A DNA stretch of 64,000 nt from Draconibacterium aestuarii (lineage in GTDB: Bacteria > Bacteroidota > Bacteroidia > Bacteroidales > Prolixibacteraceae), in NCBI GenBank assembly GCA_026671195.1, contig JAPOHD010000027.1:248001-312000 (forward strand). The letters are read 5' to 3'. Below the pieces are notes generated by a model, which saw nothing but the letters and a program-made list of their open reading frames with translations, was not told the DNA's origin and made no database searches. Both the position numbers and the translations under genes were made by a program. Below are positions 27,328 to 36,470 of this stretch, in pieces. Within the stretch, counting starts at the first letter, position 1. Every line of letters starts with the position of its first letter.

Positions 27328-28839
27328 CTATTTAGGCATATCAGGTAAACTCCATGGCTTACGATAGGTATGCTTAATCAATTCAGCTGCAAATTCTTTT
27401 GCAGGAACAGGATCAGTCCATGTTTTTTTGAATGTTGGATGACCATCGTGAATAGCAAAACCATCTTTAATAACAGTTTTGATTTCTTCACTGTCTGACA
27501 GGTTAGTGAATTCCATTTTTTCACCATCCCAATCCAATTCTTTATTTAACGACTGTAAACGTACACCAAGTACTCCCATTACAACCATTTCGTTAAATGG
27601 ACCAGCTTCGCTAAAGTCAGAAGCAGTTTTAACGCGGTTTTCAGGTGATTCTTTACATGCACGTACCCAATCCATTTCGTGGCTGGTTTCAACCCTGCGA
27701 CGGAATTTAGGAGCTTCTGGTACACGACCTGACAATAACCATGGATCTTTTCCATAACAACCACAGACTAATGTGTCTTTTGTTCCGTGGAATATAACAC
27801 CACCACCGGCATTATTCGGATTTTTTCCGTCTGGCCAACCTTCAGGAAGCATCGGCTTAATACCACCATCGTACCAATATACATCAACCTGTTTTAATTG
27901 GGCATTTTTCTTCATTCCTTTCCACTGACGTTTTGGTGTACGTGCAGGGAATGTAAGTTTAACCGATTGAGAAACAGGAGCACAGTCTTGTAATAATAAA
28001 CTAGAGTTTCCTTGCGTATGAATTGGATAGCCTAATTCAAGACCAACAAATACCGGGTGTAGGATGTGACAAGCCATATCGCCCAATGCACCGGTACCAT
28101 AATCCCACCAGCCACGCCAGTTCCATGGGTGATAAACCTGATTGTAAGGACGCATTTTAGCAGGTCCGGTAAATAAATCCCAATCTAAAGTTTCAGGAAC
28201 CCAATCTCCTCTTTCAGGAGTATTTAATCCTTGAGGCCAAATTGGACGGTCGGTGAAAGCTTCTACTTTTGTTACTTCACCAATTTCTCCATTTGCTAAC
28301 CATTCAGTTGTTAGGTTAACACCTTCACCTGATGAACCCTGGTTACCCATTTGTGTGGCAACATTGTTTTTTGCTGCCAGTTTAGTAAGCAATCTCGATT
28401 CGTAAACGGTGTGGGTTAATGGCTTCTGTACATAGGCGTGTTTGCCCATTTCAATGGCTGTTGCAGCAATAATTGCGTGAGTATGGTCAGCTGTTGCTAC
28501 CATTACACCATCCATCTCTTTGCCTAGTTCTTCGTAGGCAATTCTCCAGTCTTTGTACTTTTTGGCTTTAGGGAAGCGATCGAAAACACCATTTCCGCCA
28601 GTATATTTCCAGTCAACATCAACAAGACCGATAATATTTTCCGACGCAAGGTTTTTAAGGTTTCCGAATCCCATGCCTCCAACTCCGATACCAAGAATGT
28701 TAAGTTTGTCGCTTGGAGCTTTGTGCCCCAGGCCAGCAACAGCATGGCGAGGTACAATTGTCATGCCTGCAGCAGCTGCTGCCGCTGTTCCAAGAAAGGC
28801 TCTTCTTGAAACTGAAGATTTGTTTGAATTTTTCTCCAT
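27328..28839 (-). CDS. Gfo/Idh/MocA-family oxidoreductase, Tat-exported
   Basis: The 503-residue product starts at the ATG at 28839, because this places a Tat signal (SRRAFLGTAAAAAAGM) at the N-terminus; the longer frame to 28932 adds 31 unlikely residues. A Rossmann nucleotide-binding motif (ILGIGVGGMGFGN) and the family EKP-like motif (YVQKPLTHTV) are visible. Exported members of this family in Bacteroidetes are linked to sugar or glycoside oxidation-reduction. The substrate is not evident. It is monocistronic, with a strong terminator. Confidence 0.86.
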   Translation of the reverse strand: MEKNSNKSSVSRRAFLGTAAAAAAGMTIVPRHAVAGLGHKAPSDKLNILGIGVGGMGFGNLKNLASENIIGLVDVDWKYTGGNGVFDRFPKAKKYKDWRIAYEELGKEMDGVMVATADHTHAIIAATAIEMGKHAYVQKPLTHTVYESRLLTKLAAKNNVATQMGNQGSSGEGVNLTTEWLANGEIGEVTKVEAFTDRPIWPQGLNTPERGDWVPETLDWDLFTGPAKMRPYNQVYHPWNWRGWWDYGTGALGDMACHILHPVFVGLELGYPIHTQGNSSLLLQDCAPVSQSVKLTFPARTPKRQWKGMKKNAQLKQVDVYWYDGGIKPMLPEGWPDGKNPNNAGGGVIFHGTKDTLVCGCYGKDPWLLSGRVPEAPKFRRRVETSHEMDWVRACKESPENRVKTASDFSEAGPFNEMVVMGVLGVRLQSLNKELDWDGEKMEFTNLSDSEEIKTVIKDGFAIHDGHPTFKKTWTDPVPAKEFAAELIKHTYRKPWSLPDMPK

Positions 28840-29081
28840 AATTATTTTTCGTTTTAATTGGATAGGTATTTTTACTCCTAAGAATATTTGATTAAAAACG
28901 GTTAAATATAGTGATATTAGCTGAGTCGACAAGAATTGTTTTTGTTAAACAAATACAATTTTTATAATCCGTTTACATGTGGATATCGGAATTTGGTATC
29001 AGTCGAATTATCATTTCATTCTTTTACAAACACTTTCTATTAAAAGAATAGCTTTTTTCTATACCACTTAAAAAAAATCAA

Positions 29082-29113
29082 TTTGACACGTGCTGTTATA
29101 ACACCTACATTTG
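29082..29113 (+). promoter_or_regulatory. Promoter of the peroxiredoxin-osmC operon
   Basis: TTTG (29082-29085), a 20-nt spacer and TACATTTG (29106-29113, exact TAnnTTTG) form a consensus Bacteroidetes promoter. It predicts a 5' leader of about 50 nt. The rest of the 329-bp gap back to 28840 holds no gene. Confidence 0.72.
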
Positions 29114-29168
29114 CAGTGTAATTTTAAATAAGTCTAAATAATTAATAACATATAAAAAACTAAAAATC

Positions 29169-29693
29169 ATGAAATCAGTAGGAGAAAAATTTCCAAAATT
29201 TAAAAAGCAGGCAGTTTTAGCAGATAACCAATTTGGTACCATAACTTCAGAAGATCATAAAAAAGATGGAAAATGGATGGTAATTTTCTTTTATCCCAAA
29301 GACTTTACTTTTGTTTGCCCAACTGAATTGGTTGAGTTCAACAATAACCATGCAAAATTTGAAGAACTTAACGCAGTAGTTTATGGTGCATCAACCGATA
29401 CTCAGGAAGTTCACCTGGCATGGAAAGCAAACGATCCGCGATTGTCGAATCTGGCTTATCCGATGATTGAAGACACTTCAAAATCGTTGAGCAAAAAATT
29501 AGGTATTTTACAACCAAGCAAAGTAGCTTACCGTGCAACATTTCTTGTTGATCCTGAAGGAGTAATCCAGTGGGTAAACTGTAATAACGATGCTACCGGT
29601 CGTAACGTAGCTGAAGTGTTAAGAGCTTTGGAAGCAACTCAAAATCCTGGGTTAACCGGTTGCGACTGGAAACCTGGTGATGCAACTTTATAA
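29169..29693 (+). CDS. AhpC/Prx-type peroxiredoxin
   Basis: The 174-residue thioredoxin-fold peroxidase has its peroxidatic Cys in FTFVCPTELVEF and a C-terminal Cys in GLTGCDW that may act as resolving residue. It reduces hydrogen peroxide and organic peroxides in the cytoplasm. It is followed by an OsmC-family gene 40 bp downstream and a good terminator, so the two form a peroxide-defence operon. No ahpF-type reductase is adjacent. Confidence 0.92.
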   Translation: MKSVGEKFPKFKKQAVLADNQFGTITSEDHKKDGKWMVIFFYPKDFTFVCPTELVEFNNNHAKFEELNAVVYGASTDTQEVHLAWKANDPRLSNLAYPMIEDTSKSLSKKLGILQPSKVAYRATFLVDPEGVIQWVNCNNDATGRNVAEVLRALEATQNPGLTGCDWKPGDATL

Positions 29694-29733
29694 CAAAAAC
29701 CAAAAAAAGAATTAACCTGAAAAATTAAAGATC

Positions 29734-30159
29734 ATGACAGTTAGAAAAGTAAAATCGGTTTGGAACGGTACCTTAAAAGATGGTAGTGGTAAAATGGATA
29801 TTACGGGTTACAGTGGCCCCTTTACATTTGCAACACGTTTCGAGAATGCAAAAGGTACCAATCCTGAAGAATTAGTCGGAGCAGCACAATCGGGATGTTA
29901 TTCGATGTTTTTATCTGCACTTATTAGTGGTGAAGGATTAAATCCAGAGAGCATAGAAACTTCGGCTTCGGTAACGTTGGGCGAATTAGACGGCGGTCCG
30001 GCCATTACTAATATTAAACTGGAAACAGTTGTGAAATGCGAAGGACTTTCGCAGGAAAAATTTGCTGAGCTTTCGGTTGCAGCAAAAGAAAAATGTCCGA
30101 TCTCTAGATTATACGCCGGCGGTACTGCTTCAATTGAACTGGATGCAAAACTGGTTTAA
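29734..30159 (+). CDS. OsmC-family hydroperoxide reductase
   Basis: The 141-residue protein has the two reactive cysteines of the OsmC/Ohr fold, in AAQSGCYSMFLSAL and KEKCPISRLY, and the NPEELVGAA lead-in. Family members reduce organic hydroperoxides through a Cys-Cys redox cycle. It is co-transcribed with the peroxiredoxin upstream and ends before a GAAA-tetraloop terminator. Confidence 0.92.
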   Translation: MTVRKVKSVWNGTLKDGSGKMDITGYSGPFTFATRFENAKGTNPEELVGAAQSGCYSMFLSALISGEGLNPESIETSASVTLGELDGGPAITNIKLETVVKCEGLSQEKFAELSVAAKEKCPISRLYAGGTASIELDAKLV

Positions 30160-30214
30160 GAAAGAGTAAGAACTTGTATGGGGAAATTGATTTAGGTCAA
30201 TGATAAAAAATAAG

Positions 30215-30242
30215 AAGAGGAGTCGAAAGGCTCCTCTTTTGT
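30215..30242 (+). terminator. Intrinsic terminator with GAAA tetraloop
   Basis: AAGAGGAGTC pairs with GGCTCCTCTT (one T-G pair) around GAAA, then TT and a T-rich tail. It ends the peroxiredoxin-osmC operon. Confidence 0.85.
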
Positions 30243-30267
30243 ATGATATCGTTTGTTCGTCATTAAA

Positions 30268-31020
30268 TTACCTGTCCATCCAACGTTTAAATTCCGAAAC
30301 TTTGTCGCGGCTGACAATTAAATCGCCACAACTTTCGCTTTTTAATTTAAGCTTTAAGCGGCTCGATGAATAGCTAATAATTTCGTCGATACAATTTATA
30401 TTTACCAGAAAATTACGGTTGATGCGAAAGAATTTCTCAGGATTTACCATTTTTTGCAATTGATCGAGAGAATAATCCAGATCGTAGGTTTTCCCTTCAA
30501 TGGTTTGTAAAAAAGTATTTCTTTCTTCTACAAAAAAGGAACAAACCTGGGGCACCTGAACCGACTGGTAACGTGTTCCGATTTTTATAAAAAACCGCGA
30601 TTTATATTGTTTCGAAATTTGTTCGAAAACCTGAGAAACCCGTTCCTCAAAACTTATTTTTTCAGCATAAATAGTTTTAAATTTCTGAAGTGCGAGTTCC
30701 AGTACTTTTGTTTCAACGGGTTTTAACAAGTAATCAACACTGTTTACTTTAAATGCACGAATGGCATATTCGTCGAAAGCAGTTGTGAAAATTACCGGTG
30801 AATCAATTTTTACAGCTTCAAAAATTTCAAACGAAATTCCATCATCTAATTGAATATCCATAAAAATTAAATCGGGCGATGGATTCGAAGCCAGCCAGTT
30901 TACAGCGTCCTCCACCGATTCTAAAACGGCTAAAACTTCGATCTGAGAATCAATTTGATGAAGTAAAAGTTGCAGTTTGTCAGCTGCCAGCTTTTCGTCT
31001 TCTATAATTACGATATTCAT
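30268..31020 (-). CDS. LytTR-family response regulator
   Basis: The 250-residue protein has a receiver domain (about 1-120; phospho-acceptor Asp in PDLIFMDIQLDD, Lys in LLKPVE). A LytTR DNA-binding domain follows (about 145-245, FFIKIGTRYQSVQVPQV...FFRINRNFLVNINCIDEI). It pairs with the sensor kinase upstream in the operon. LytTR regulators bind paired direct repeats; target genes cannot be read from this window. Confidence 0.93.
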   Translation of the reverse strand: MNIVIIEDEKLAADKLQLLLHQIDSQIEVLAVLESVEDAVNWLASNPSPDLIFMDIQLDDGISFEIFEAVKIDSPVIFTTAFDEYAIRAFKVNSVDYLLKPVETKVLELALQKFKTIYAEKISFEERVSQVFEQISKQYKSRFFIKIGTRYQSVQVPQVCSFFVEERNTFLQTIEGKTYDLDYSLDQLQKMVNPEKFFRINRNFLVNINCIDEIISYSSSRLKLKLKSESCGDLIVSRDKVSEFKRWMDR

Positions 31021-31029
31021 ACTAAAAGG

Positions 31030-31043
31030 TCGGAAGACCGAAG
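31030..31043. repeat. Short intergenic repeat (copy 1)
   Basis: TCGGAAGACCGAAG in the gap between the kinase and regulator genes is the exact reverse complement of 39882-39895, also intergenic. It is internally symmetric in part (CGGaagaCCG). It may be part of a small dispersed repeat family. Confidence 0.5.
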
Positions 31044-31103
31044 TCGAAAGCGGGAAGACATACCACCCAAAAACAATTTCGGAATTCCTTTTTAAGGTTT
31101 AAT

Positions 31104-32156
31104 TTATTTCAATTTTACAGGCACTTTAACAACAAATTCATGAACGGTTTCCTGTATTTCAATTTCGCGGTTTAATATCAACCTGCATCGTTCGTTTAAG
31201 TTTTTTAAGCCAATCTTCGATGAATTTTTTAGTTGTGTTTTTTCCTGCAGATTGTTTCGCACTACCAATTTGTCAATTCCCTCGTTGTGTATTACAATTT
31301 CCAAAGGATTGTTTCGGGTTGCGGCATTGTGTTTAAATGCATTTTCGACCAAAAGTTGCAACGATACCGGTAATATACGCATGCTATCTGCATCTATAAT
31401 CTCAACTTTTATATCAATTTTTTCTCCGTCACGGATTTTCTGAAGGTCAAAATAATTCTTCACAAATTCCAGTTCGCTTGCAAGCGGAACCATTTCTTTT
31501 TCGCTATTCTCTACAATATACCGATACACCGACGATAATTTTAGAATAAACTCTTCAGATAAATCGGGATTGGTTTTTACAAGCGACGAAAGCGAATTCA
31601 GACTATTAAAAAGAAAGTGCGGATTTACCTGGTTTTTTAATGTTTCGTATTGAAAAATGAGTTTTTCTTCCCTGAGCTTTTGCAGATTTTTTAATGCATC
31701 GGTCCATTGAGAGTAAAAAAAGAAGAGGGCGCCAAACGAAAAACCGACAATTGTGGCGATAAAAAAGTTCTTCAGTTCGTAATTCAATTCAATAAAACTT
31801 TCGAAATACATTGAAAAGTCAAGACCATTTTTTATAAAATGGTAGGTAAAAAGTGCCAAAAACATTATAAAAGCTATCCCTAAAACAGTAAGATAAAACA
31901 GTACAAGGCGTAACAACATTTTCCGAATAAAATTTGGGTCGTCGGATTTTATTGATTGAAAAAACCAGGTGCCTAATGCAATAAATACCTCAAGTTGGGC
32001 AAAGGTTAAGACCAACATACTCGGTAAACCTGAATGAATTATTTTGCGCTGCAGTATGAAACTAAACACAAAGGAAATTAATACCGCCCCGAGTATTACT
32101 TGCAGGTGCCAGAATATTTTTTGAGATAGGCTTTTATTATTTGTTGGATGTAGCAT
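31104..32156 (-). CDS. LytS/YehU-type sensor histidine kinase
   Basis: The 350-residue protein has four hydrophobic helices (about 15-165) and a short coiled coil. The His_kinase domain has the family phospho-acceptor block NQVNPHFLFNSLNSL (about residue 195). A HATPase-like C-terminus follows (LLVENAFKHN, then KIGLKNLNERC in place of the usual G-x-G-L-x-N box). It is expected to phosphorylate the LytTR regulator encoded 83 bp downstream. It has no extracellular sensor domain of size, so sensing is probably within the membrane. Confidence 0.93.
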   Translation of the reverse strand: MLHPTNNKSLSQKIFWHLQVILGAVLISFVFSFILQRKIIHSGLPSMLVLTFAQLEVFIALGTWFFQSIKSDDPNFIRKMLLRLVLFYLTVLGIAFIMFLALFTYHFIKNGLDFSMYFESFIELNYELKNFFIATIVGFSFGALFFFYSQWTDALKNLQKLREEKLIFQYETLKNQVNPHFLFNSLNSLSSLVKTNPDLSEEFILKLSSVYRYIVENSEKEMVPLASELEFVKNYFDLQKIRDGEKIDIKVEIIDADSMRILPVSLQLLVENAFKHNAATRNNPLEIVIHNEGIDKLVVRNNLQEKTQLKNSSKIGLKNLNERCRLILNREIEIQETVHEFVVKVPVKLK

Positions 32157-32209
32157 TTTAGTTTTTTAATGCGTTTGAAATTACGAAAATCCTGACTAAA
32201 AGTCTGAAC

Positions 32210-32275
32210 GTCACTCTGAATTTATTTCAGCAACTAAATACAGTATTTAAAGTTCTGAATCAAGTTCAGAATGAC
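32210..32275. repeat. REP-like imperfect inverted repeat
   Basis: GTCACTCTGAATTTATTTCAG on the left mirrors CTGAATCAAGTTCAGAATGAC on the right. A central TAAATAC/GTATTTA pair lies between them. The whole could fold into a stem of about 30 bp. It fills the gap between the kinase and a convergent-orientation hypothetical gene. The form resembles dispersed palindromic units in Bacteroidetes; only this copy is in the window. Confidence 0.6.
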
Positions 32276-32290
32276 TTTTAACCGGCAAGA

Positions 32291-33112
32291 TTATATTTCC
32301 CGAACAAAACTTATTTCACGCGTGGCATTCATTATTTGCTTTTGGGTTTGTCCGGGTAACAACATTTCCATTACAACATCTTCGTATAAAACGGCATGTT
32401 CAATCTGTTTGTCTTCCAGGCTTACCCAAATGGTTCCCCAATAGTGGCTGCGGCCTTTCATTTCCATTCCACCTGTTTTAACTTCCAGAGGATTGTTGAA
32501 TGTGCGGTATTCAATTGTGGCACAAAGTTCACCATTACGTTTCGAAATACCGGTCCAGGTAAGTTGAATGTCCTTATTTTCGAAAAAACCTTGTCCGGCT
32601 AAATCTATTTTCCCGTTAAACGAATCGGCAGAATAGGGCTCGTTTAGTTGTAGCTTTTCAAAACCCGACCAGGCAAAACCTTCAATGGCGAGCATGTCCC
32701 AGACTAGATTTTTGGTGTAGTCGCTGTATTCTCCAAAGTTTTTAAATTTTTCGGCTTTAATCATATCTTCTCCCGGCTCGTAAGTAAAATCTTCCATATA
32801 TGCTATGGGTGTTCCTTCCGGAAAATCTGCCTCGCGGTTCATCGATTGCGAAAACGAAACATTGTTCCATTTTACTTTCCCATTTGCCAAACCTCGGTTG
32901 TATTCGCCGCAGATTTGTTGTTTGTTAAAAAAATTTCCAAATATGTCGCCGTTGTAATGGGTGGTTGTTACTTTAAATTTTTGAATTTCATTGCTTAATT
33001 CCAGGTTTTGAGGCAGCGATTCCAGAATTTTTAGATCGATTTTTTTCTGAGCTGCTGTTAATAATGCAGTTAAGGTGAAAATTGCTGCGAGATAAAGTTT
33101 TAGTGTTTTCAT
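32291..33112 (-). CDS. Secreted protein of unknown function
   Basis: The 273-residue protein has a signal peptide (MKTLKLYLAAIFTLTALLTAAQ) and no membrane helix after it. It is rich in aromatic residues and beta-strand patterns. I do not recognise a family, and no catalytic motif is evident. It lies upstream of the LytS/LytTR pair on the same strand, separated by an inverted repeat, so co-transcription is uncertain. A lipoprotein-carrier or gliding-associated role cannot be supported. Confidence 0.75.
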   Translation of the reverse strand: MKTLKLYLAAIFTLTALLTAAQKKIDLKILESLPQNLELSNEIQKFKVTTTHYNGDIFGNFFNKQQICGEYNRGLANGKVKWNNVSFSQSMNREADFPEGTPIAYMEDFTYEPGEDMIKAEKFKNFGEYSDYTKNLVWDMLAIEGFAWSGFEKLQLNEPYSADSFNGKIDLAGQGFFENKDIQLTWTGISKRNGELCATIEYRTFNNPLEVKTGGMEMKGRSHYWGTIWVSLEDKQIEHAVLYEDVVMEMLLPGQTQKQIMNATREISFVREI

Positions 33113-33308
33113 GATTCTGAATTTTAATTGTTAATTGATGAACTAAAATTCTTTCCTTTTTGAAGGATATGAAAAAAAGACTTGCTGAGTGGGGGATATT
33201 TGGGTACGAGTGGGAATTTGCAACGATTCAAACATTTTCTTGTTCGGATTACCTAATTTCGTAGTAGAGTAAACTTGGGAGAGTAAACTTTTAATAAAAA
33301 TATTACCG

Positions 33309-34097
33309 ATGAAAGAAATATTGCATACAGCACTTTACGAAGCCGGGAAAATATTGCTCGACAATTTTGGCAAAATCAGCGATTATGAGGTTAAAGAAAG
33401 CCAAAGCAGCATTGTAACAAAAAGCGATATTGATTCCGAAAAACGAATCATGGAAATTATTGAAGGAGAGTTTCCTTTGCATAATCTTTTGGGCGAAGAA
33501 ACAGGTTTTAGGAATAAAAAATCGGAGTATACCTGGGTGGTTGATCCCATTGACGGTACTTCTAATTTTGCCGCAGGGATTCCCTGGTTTGGAGTGATTA
33601 TATGTGTGCTAAAAGATTTTAAACCATACATGGCAGGTTGTTATCTGCCGGTTCCGGATCAGCTGTATTTTGCTGAAAAGGGGGAAGGAGCTACTTTGAA
33701 CGGAAATGCAATTTCAGTTTCAAAAGAAGTTGAGTTGAAAAATATTCTTATGTCGTATTCGCTCGATTTTTCGGACGAACCGGGGAAAACAGAAAAGGAA
33801 GCAAAAACAATTCAGATGTTGGTTCAAAATGTTCGAAATCTTCGATCGACCAACTGTCTAATCGATTTTTGTTACACGGCAGATGGTAAACTTGGAGGCT
33901 GTGCCAACCGGACCACAAAAATCTGGGATATTGCCGGGCCTGTTTTACTTATTGAGGAAGCCGGAGGAATTGCAACCGATTTGAAGGGAAATGCATTGGA
34001 CTTTTATGTGACGGATGAAGACTATGGACGAAATTTTGAAATTCTAGCTTCGAATAAGATCTTGCATTCAAAGGTTATTTCTGTTATAACCAATTAA
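33309..34097 (+). CDS. Inositol monophosphatase-family phosphatase
   Basis: The 262-residue protein has the Mg-binding motifs of the family: GEETGF (about residue 58), WVVDPIDGTSNFAAG (about 77-92) and IWDIAGPVLLIEEAGG (about 201-216). It could act on inositol-1-phosphate, 3'-phosphoadenosine 5'-phosphate or a sugar phosphate; sequence alone does not decide. It is followed 11 bp later by a small TfoX-domain gene. Confidence 0.92.
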   Translation: MKEILHTALYEAGKILLDNFGKISDYEVKESQSSIVTKSDIDSEKRIMEIIEGEFPLHNLLGEETGFRNKKSEYTWVVDPIDGTSNFAAGIPWFGVIICVLKDFKPYMAGCYLPVPDQLYFAEKGEGATLNGNAISVSKEVELKNILMSYSLDFSDEPGKTEKEAKTIQMLVQNVRNLRSTNCLIDFCYTADGKLGGCANRTTKIWDIAGPVLLIEEAGGIATDLKGNALDFYVTDEDYGRNFEILASNKILHSKVISVITN

Positions 34098-34108
34098 ATT
34101 CAGTAATT

Positions 34109-34459
34109 ATGGTCTACAACGAATTTTTAGCCGATCGCGTTCGGAGCGCACTTAAAGGATTTCATGCTGCATTTGAGGAGAAACTTATGTTTGGTGGAAT
34201 TTGTTTTTTAGTGGATGAAAAGATGTGTGTTGGAATAATAAAGGAAGATTTAATGGTACGCATCGACCCTGAAAATCAAGAGGAGTTTTTGCAGGAACCC
34301 GGTTGCCGGATAATGGATTTTACACGGCGTCCGATGAAAGGTTATCTGTATGTAGATGCCGAAGGAGTTGATATGGATGAAGATCTTGATAAATGGGTGA
34401 AACGTTGTCTGGATTTTAATCCGAAAGCAAAATCGGGCAAAAAGAAAAAGGCAAAATAA
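34109..34459 (+). CDS. TfoX N-terminal domain protein
   Basis: The 116-residue protein matches the TfoX_N domain: FEEKLMFGGICFLVDEKMCVGII, MVRIDPENQEEFL, then RPMKGYLYVDAEG. The C-terminus is Lys-rich. Stand-alone TfoX_N proteins are common in Bacteroidetes and have no firmly assigned role; they should not be assumed to regulate competence. It is likely co-transcribed with the preceding phosphatase. Confidence 0.87.
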   Translation: MVYNEFLADRVRSALKGFHAAFEEKLMFGGICFLVDEKMCVGIIKEDLMVRIDPENQEEFLQEPGCRIMDFTRRPMKGYLYVDAEGVDMDEDLDKWVKRCLDFNPKAKSGKKKKAK

Positions 34460-34505
34460 AAGCCGCAAATAAATTTGCAGCTTATATAATATAGCTTAAA
34501 GTTAT

Positions 34506-36251
34506 CTACTTTTTCTTTCCGGCTATTTCAATTCCAACGCGCTGACCTTTGTAGGTGGCGTTTTTGAAGTTTTTAATTATTTCTTTTTCGTGACGTTTGT
34601 CAATCTCGAAAAATGAGAAACCCTTTAATACTTCAATGCTGCCAATTTCAACACTTTTACCCGGCATGTTCTGGTTTACCAAATCAATAATGGTACGTTT
34701 GCTGATTCCGCTCTTTTTCCCCATGTTGAAGAAAAATCTTGAGAATTCATAACCGCTGTTTCGGCGTCCTTCTCCACGGTCTCCGCGTACTCTTTCGTCA
34801 CGTCCCCGATTTCTGCCTCTATCTCCGCGATCTCTGTCTCCTCTATCCCGATCTCTGCCTCTGTCATCACGTCCGCGTCGGCCACGGTCGCGATCGTCAC
34901 GTCCGAATTCTCTTTCGCGCGATTCGTCAACATTAATGTCCGGAGCATTTTCGTAATATTTAAGGAATCGATTAAACTCAACCGAAACAAAATGTTTGAT
35001 CAATTCTTCGCGTTCGAGCCAGGCCAGTTTTTTATAAATAACCGGCATAAATTCACCAATCTGCTCGTCGTTTACTTCAATTTTCTCTACCCGGTCAATC
35101 AGGCTGAAAAGTTGTTTCTCGCAAATTAATTTTCCCGATGGCACGTCCTTTTTTACAAATGGTTTGTTAATCGAACGTTCAACTTGTTTTAGTTTGCCTT
35201 TTTCGCGCATGTGGATTAAGGTGATCGAAACCCCTTGTTTTCCGGCACGTCCGGTACGTCCGCTTCGGTGCACATACACTTCCGGATCATCGGGCAGGTT
35301 GTAGTTGATTACATGAGTTAAATCGTTAACATCCAAACCACGAGCGGCAACATCAGTAGCAACCAGCATTTGCAAGTGTTTACCTCTGAAACGAGCCATT
35401 ACATGATCGCGCTGTGCCTGCGACAGGTCGCCATGTAAAGCGTCTGCATTGTATCCGTCCTGCATTAACTTATCGGCAACATCTTTAGTTTCTGCACGTG
35501 TACGGCAGAAAATAATTCCGTAAATATTTGGATTTACATCGGCAATACGTTTTAAGGCAAGATAACGGTCTTTGGCATGTACCAAGTAGTAGTTATGCTC
35601 AACTGTATCGGCACCCATGTTGCGTTTCCCAACCGATATTTCATGAATATCTTTCATGTACTTTTGCGAAATGGCAACTATTTCTTTGGGCATAGTAGCC
35701 GAAAAAAGTAATGTTTGTTTTTCTTCCGGAGAGTTTTCCAGAATCGCATCCAAATCGTCTTTAAATCCCATCGAAAGCATTTCATCAGCTTCGTCGAGCA
35801 CTACCCAACGAATTTCGGTTACTTTCAATTTACTGCGCTTAATTAAATCAAGTGTGCGTCCGGGCGTTCCCACAACTACTTGTGCCCCCCTTTCGAGTTC
35901 TTTAATTTGTGCGCGAATATCAGAGCCACCATAAACTACGGCGCTTTTGAATTGTGGTGTATTCTTTGAATACTTTTTCAAATCATTGGCAATTTGCATG
36001 GCCAACTCACGTGTAGGGCTTAATATTAAAGCCTGAATAGATTTTTTTGCCGTATCAATCTGTTGAATGATTGGCAAACCAAATGCAGCTGTTTTCCCGG
36101 TTCCGGTTTGAGCTAATGCGACCACGTCTTGCGTGCTTTCCAGTAAAAAAGGAATCGTTTCTTCCTGTACTGGAGTAGGTTGCTCAAAACCAAGTTCTTC
36201 AATCGCCGATTGAATTTCGGTACTAAGCCCCATTTCTTTAAATAATGTCAT
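34506..36251 (-). CDS. deaD: DEAD-box RNA helicase (DeaD/CsdA type)
   Basis: The 581-residue protein has the full helicase core: Q-motif, AQTGTGKT, PTRELA, VLDEADEM, SAT, and HRSGRTGRAGKQG. Next is a highly charged Arg/Asp/Gly tract (about residues 440-500). A C-terminal DbpA-like RNA-binding domain (about 505-580, FFNMGKKSGISKRTIIDLVN) ends the protein. It remodels RNA in ribosome assembly and cold adaptation. TACCTTTG at 36275-36282 on the minus strand is an exact -7 element. The charged linker suggests a disordered, RNA-binding or phase-separating tail. Confidence 0.95.
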   Translation of the reverse strand: MTLFKEMGLSTEIQSAIEELGFEQPTPVQEETIPFLLESTQDVVALAQTGTGKTAAFGLPIIQQIDTAKKSIQALILSPTRELAMQIANDLKKYSKNTPQFKSAVVYGGSDIRAQIKELERGAQVVVGTPGRTLDLIKRSKLKVTEIRWVVLDEADEMLSMGFKDDLDAILENSPEEKQTLLFSATMPKEIVAISQKYMKDIHEISVGKRNMGADTVEHNYYLVHAKDRYLALKRIADVNPNIYGIIFCRTRAETKDVADKLMQDGYNADALHGDLSQAQRDHVMARFRGKHLQMLVATDVAARGLDVNDLTHVINYNLPDDPEVYVHRSGRTGRAGKQGVSITLIHMREKGKLKQVERSINKPFVKKDVPSGKLICEKQLFSLIDRVEKIEVNDEQIGEFMPVIYKKLAWLEREELIKHFVSVEFNRFLKYYENAPDINVDESREREFGRDDRDRGRRGRDDRGRDRDRGDRDRGDRGRNRGRDERVRGDRGEGRRNSGYEFSRFFFNMGKKSGISKRTIIDLVNQNMPGKSVEIGSIEVLKGFSFFEIDKRHEKEIIKNFKNATYKGQRVGIEIAGKKK

Positions 36252-36274
36252 TCTAATCTTCTAAAATTTGGGCG

Positions 36275-36282
36275 CAAAGGTA
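36275..36282 (-). promoter_or_regulatory. -7 element of the helicase promoter
   Basis: TACCTTTG on the minus strand matches TAnnTTTG exactly, 24 bp upstream of the helicase ATG. No convincing -33 element is visible. Confidence 0.5.
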
Positions 36283-36429
36283 TTCTTTTTAAATGAAATT
36301 CAGACAATTATGAAAAAATCAATTGGTATATAAACTTAACGTGAAGGCGTAAGGTGATTTATTCTCAGGTATTAGAAATTGTTTTTTGATTTTTTTGAAC
36401 GGTTATTTCGATAAAAAACAGGATTGACT

Positions 36430-36437
36430 TACATTTG
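36430..36437 (+). promoter_or_regulatory. -7 element upstream of the OMP gene
   Basis: TACATTTG matches TAnnTTTG exactly. It ends 33 bp before the ATG of the outer membrane protein at 36471 and probably drives the cluster that includes the second sialidase. Confidence 0.5.
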
Positions 36438-36470
36438 TGTTTGTTCTTATTCTATTCAAAAAAATGGATT

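Noticed and set aside
34676-34990. Minus-strand frame of 104 codons inside the helicase gene
   Set aside because: It is an alternate frame through the Arg/Asp/Gly low-complexity tract, whose repetitive DNA leaves several frames open.
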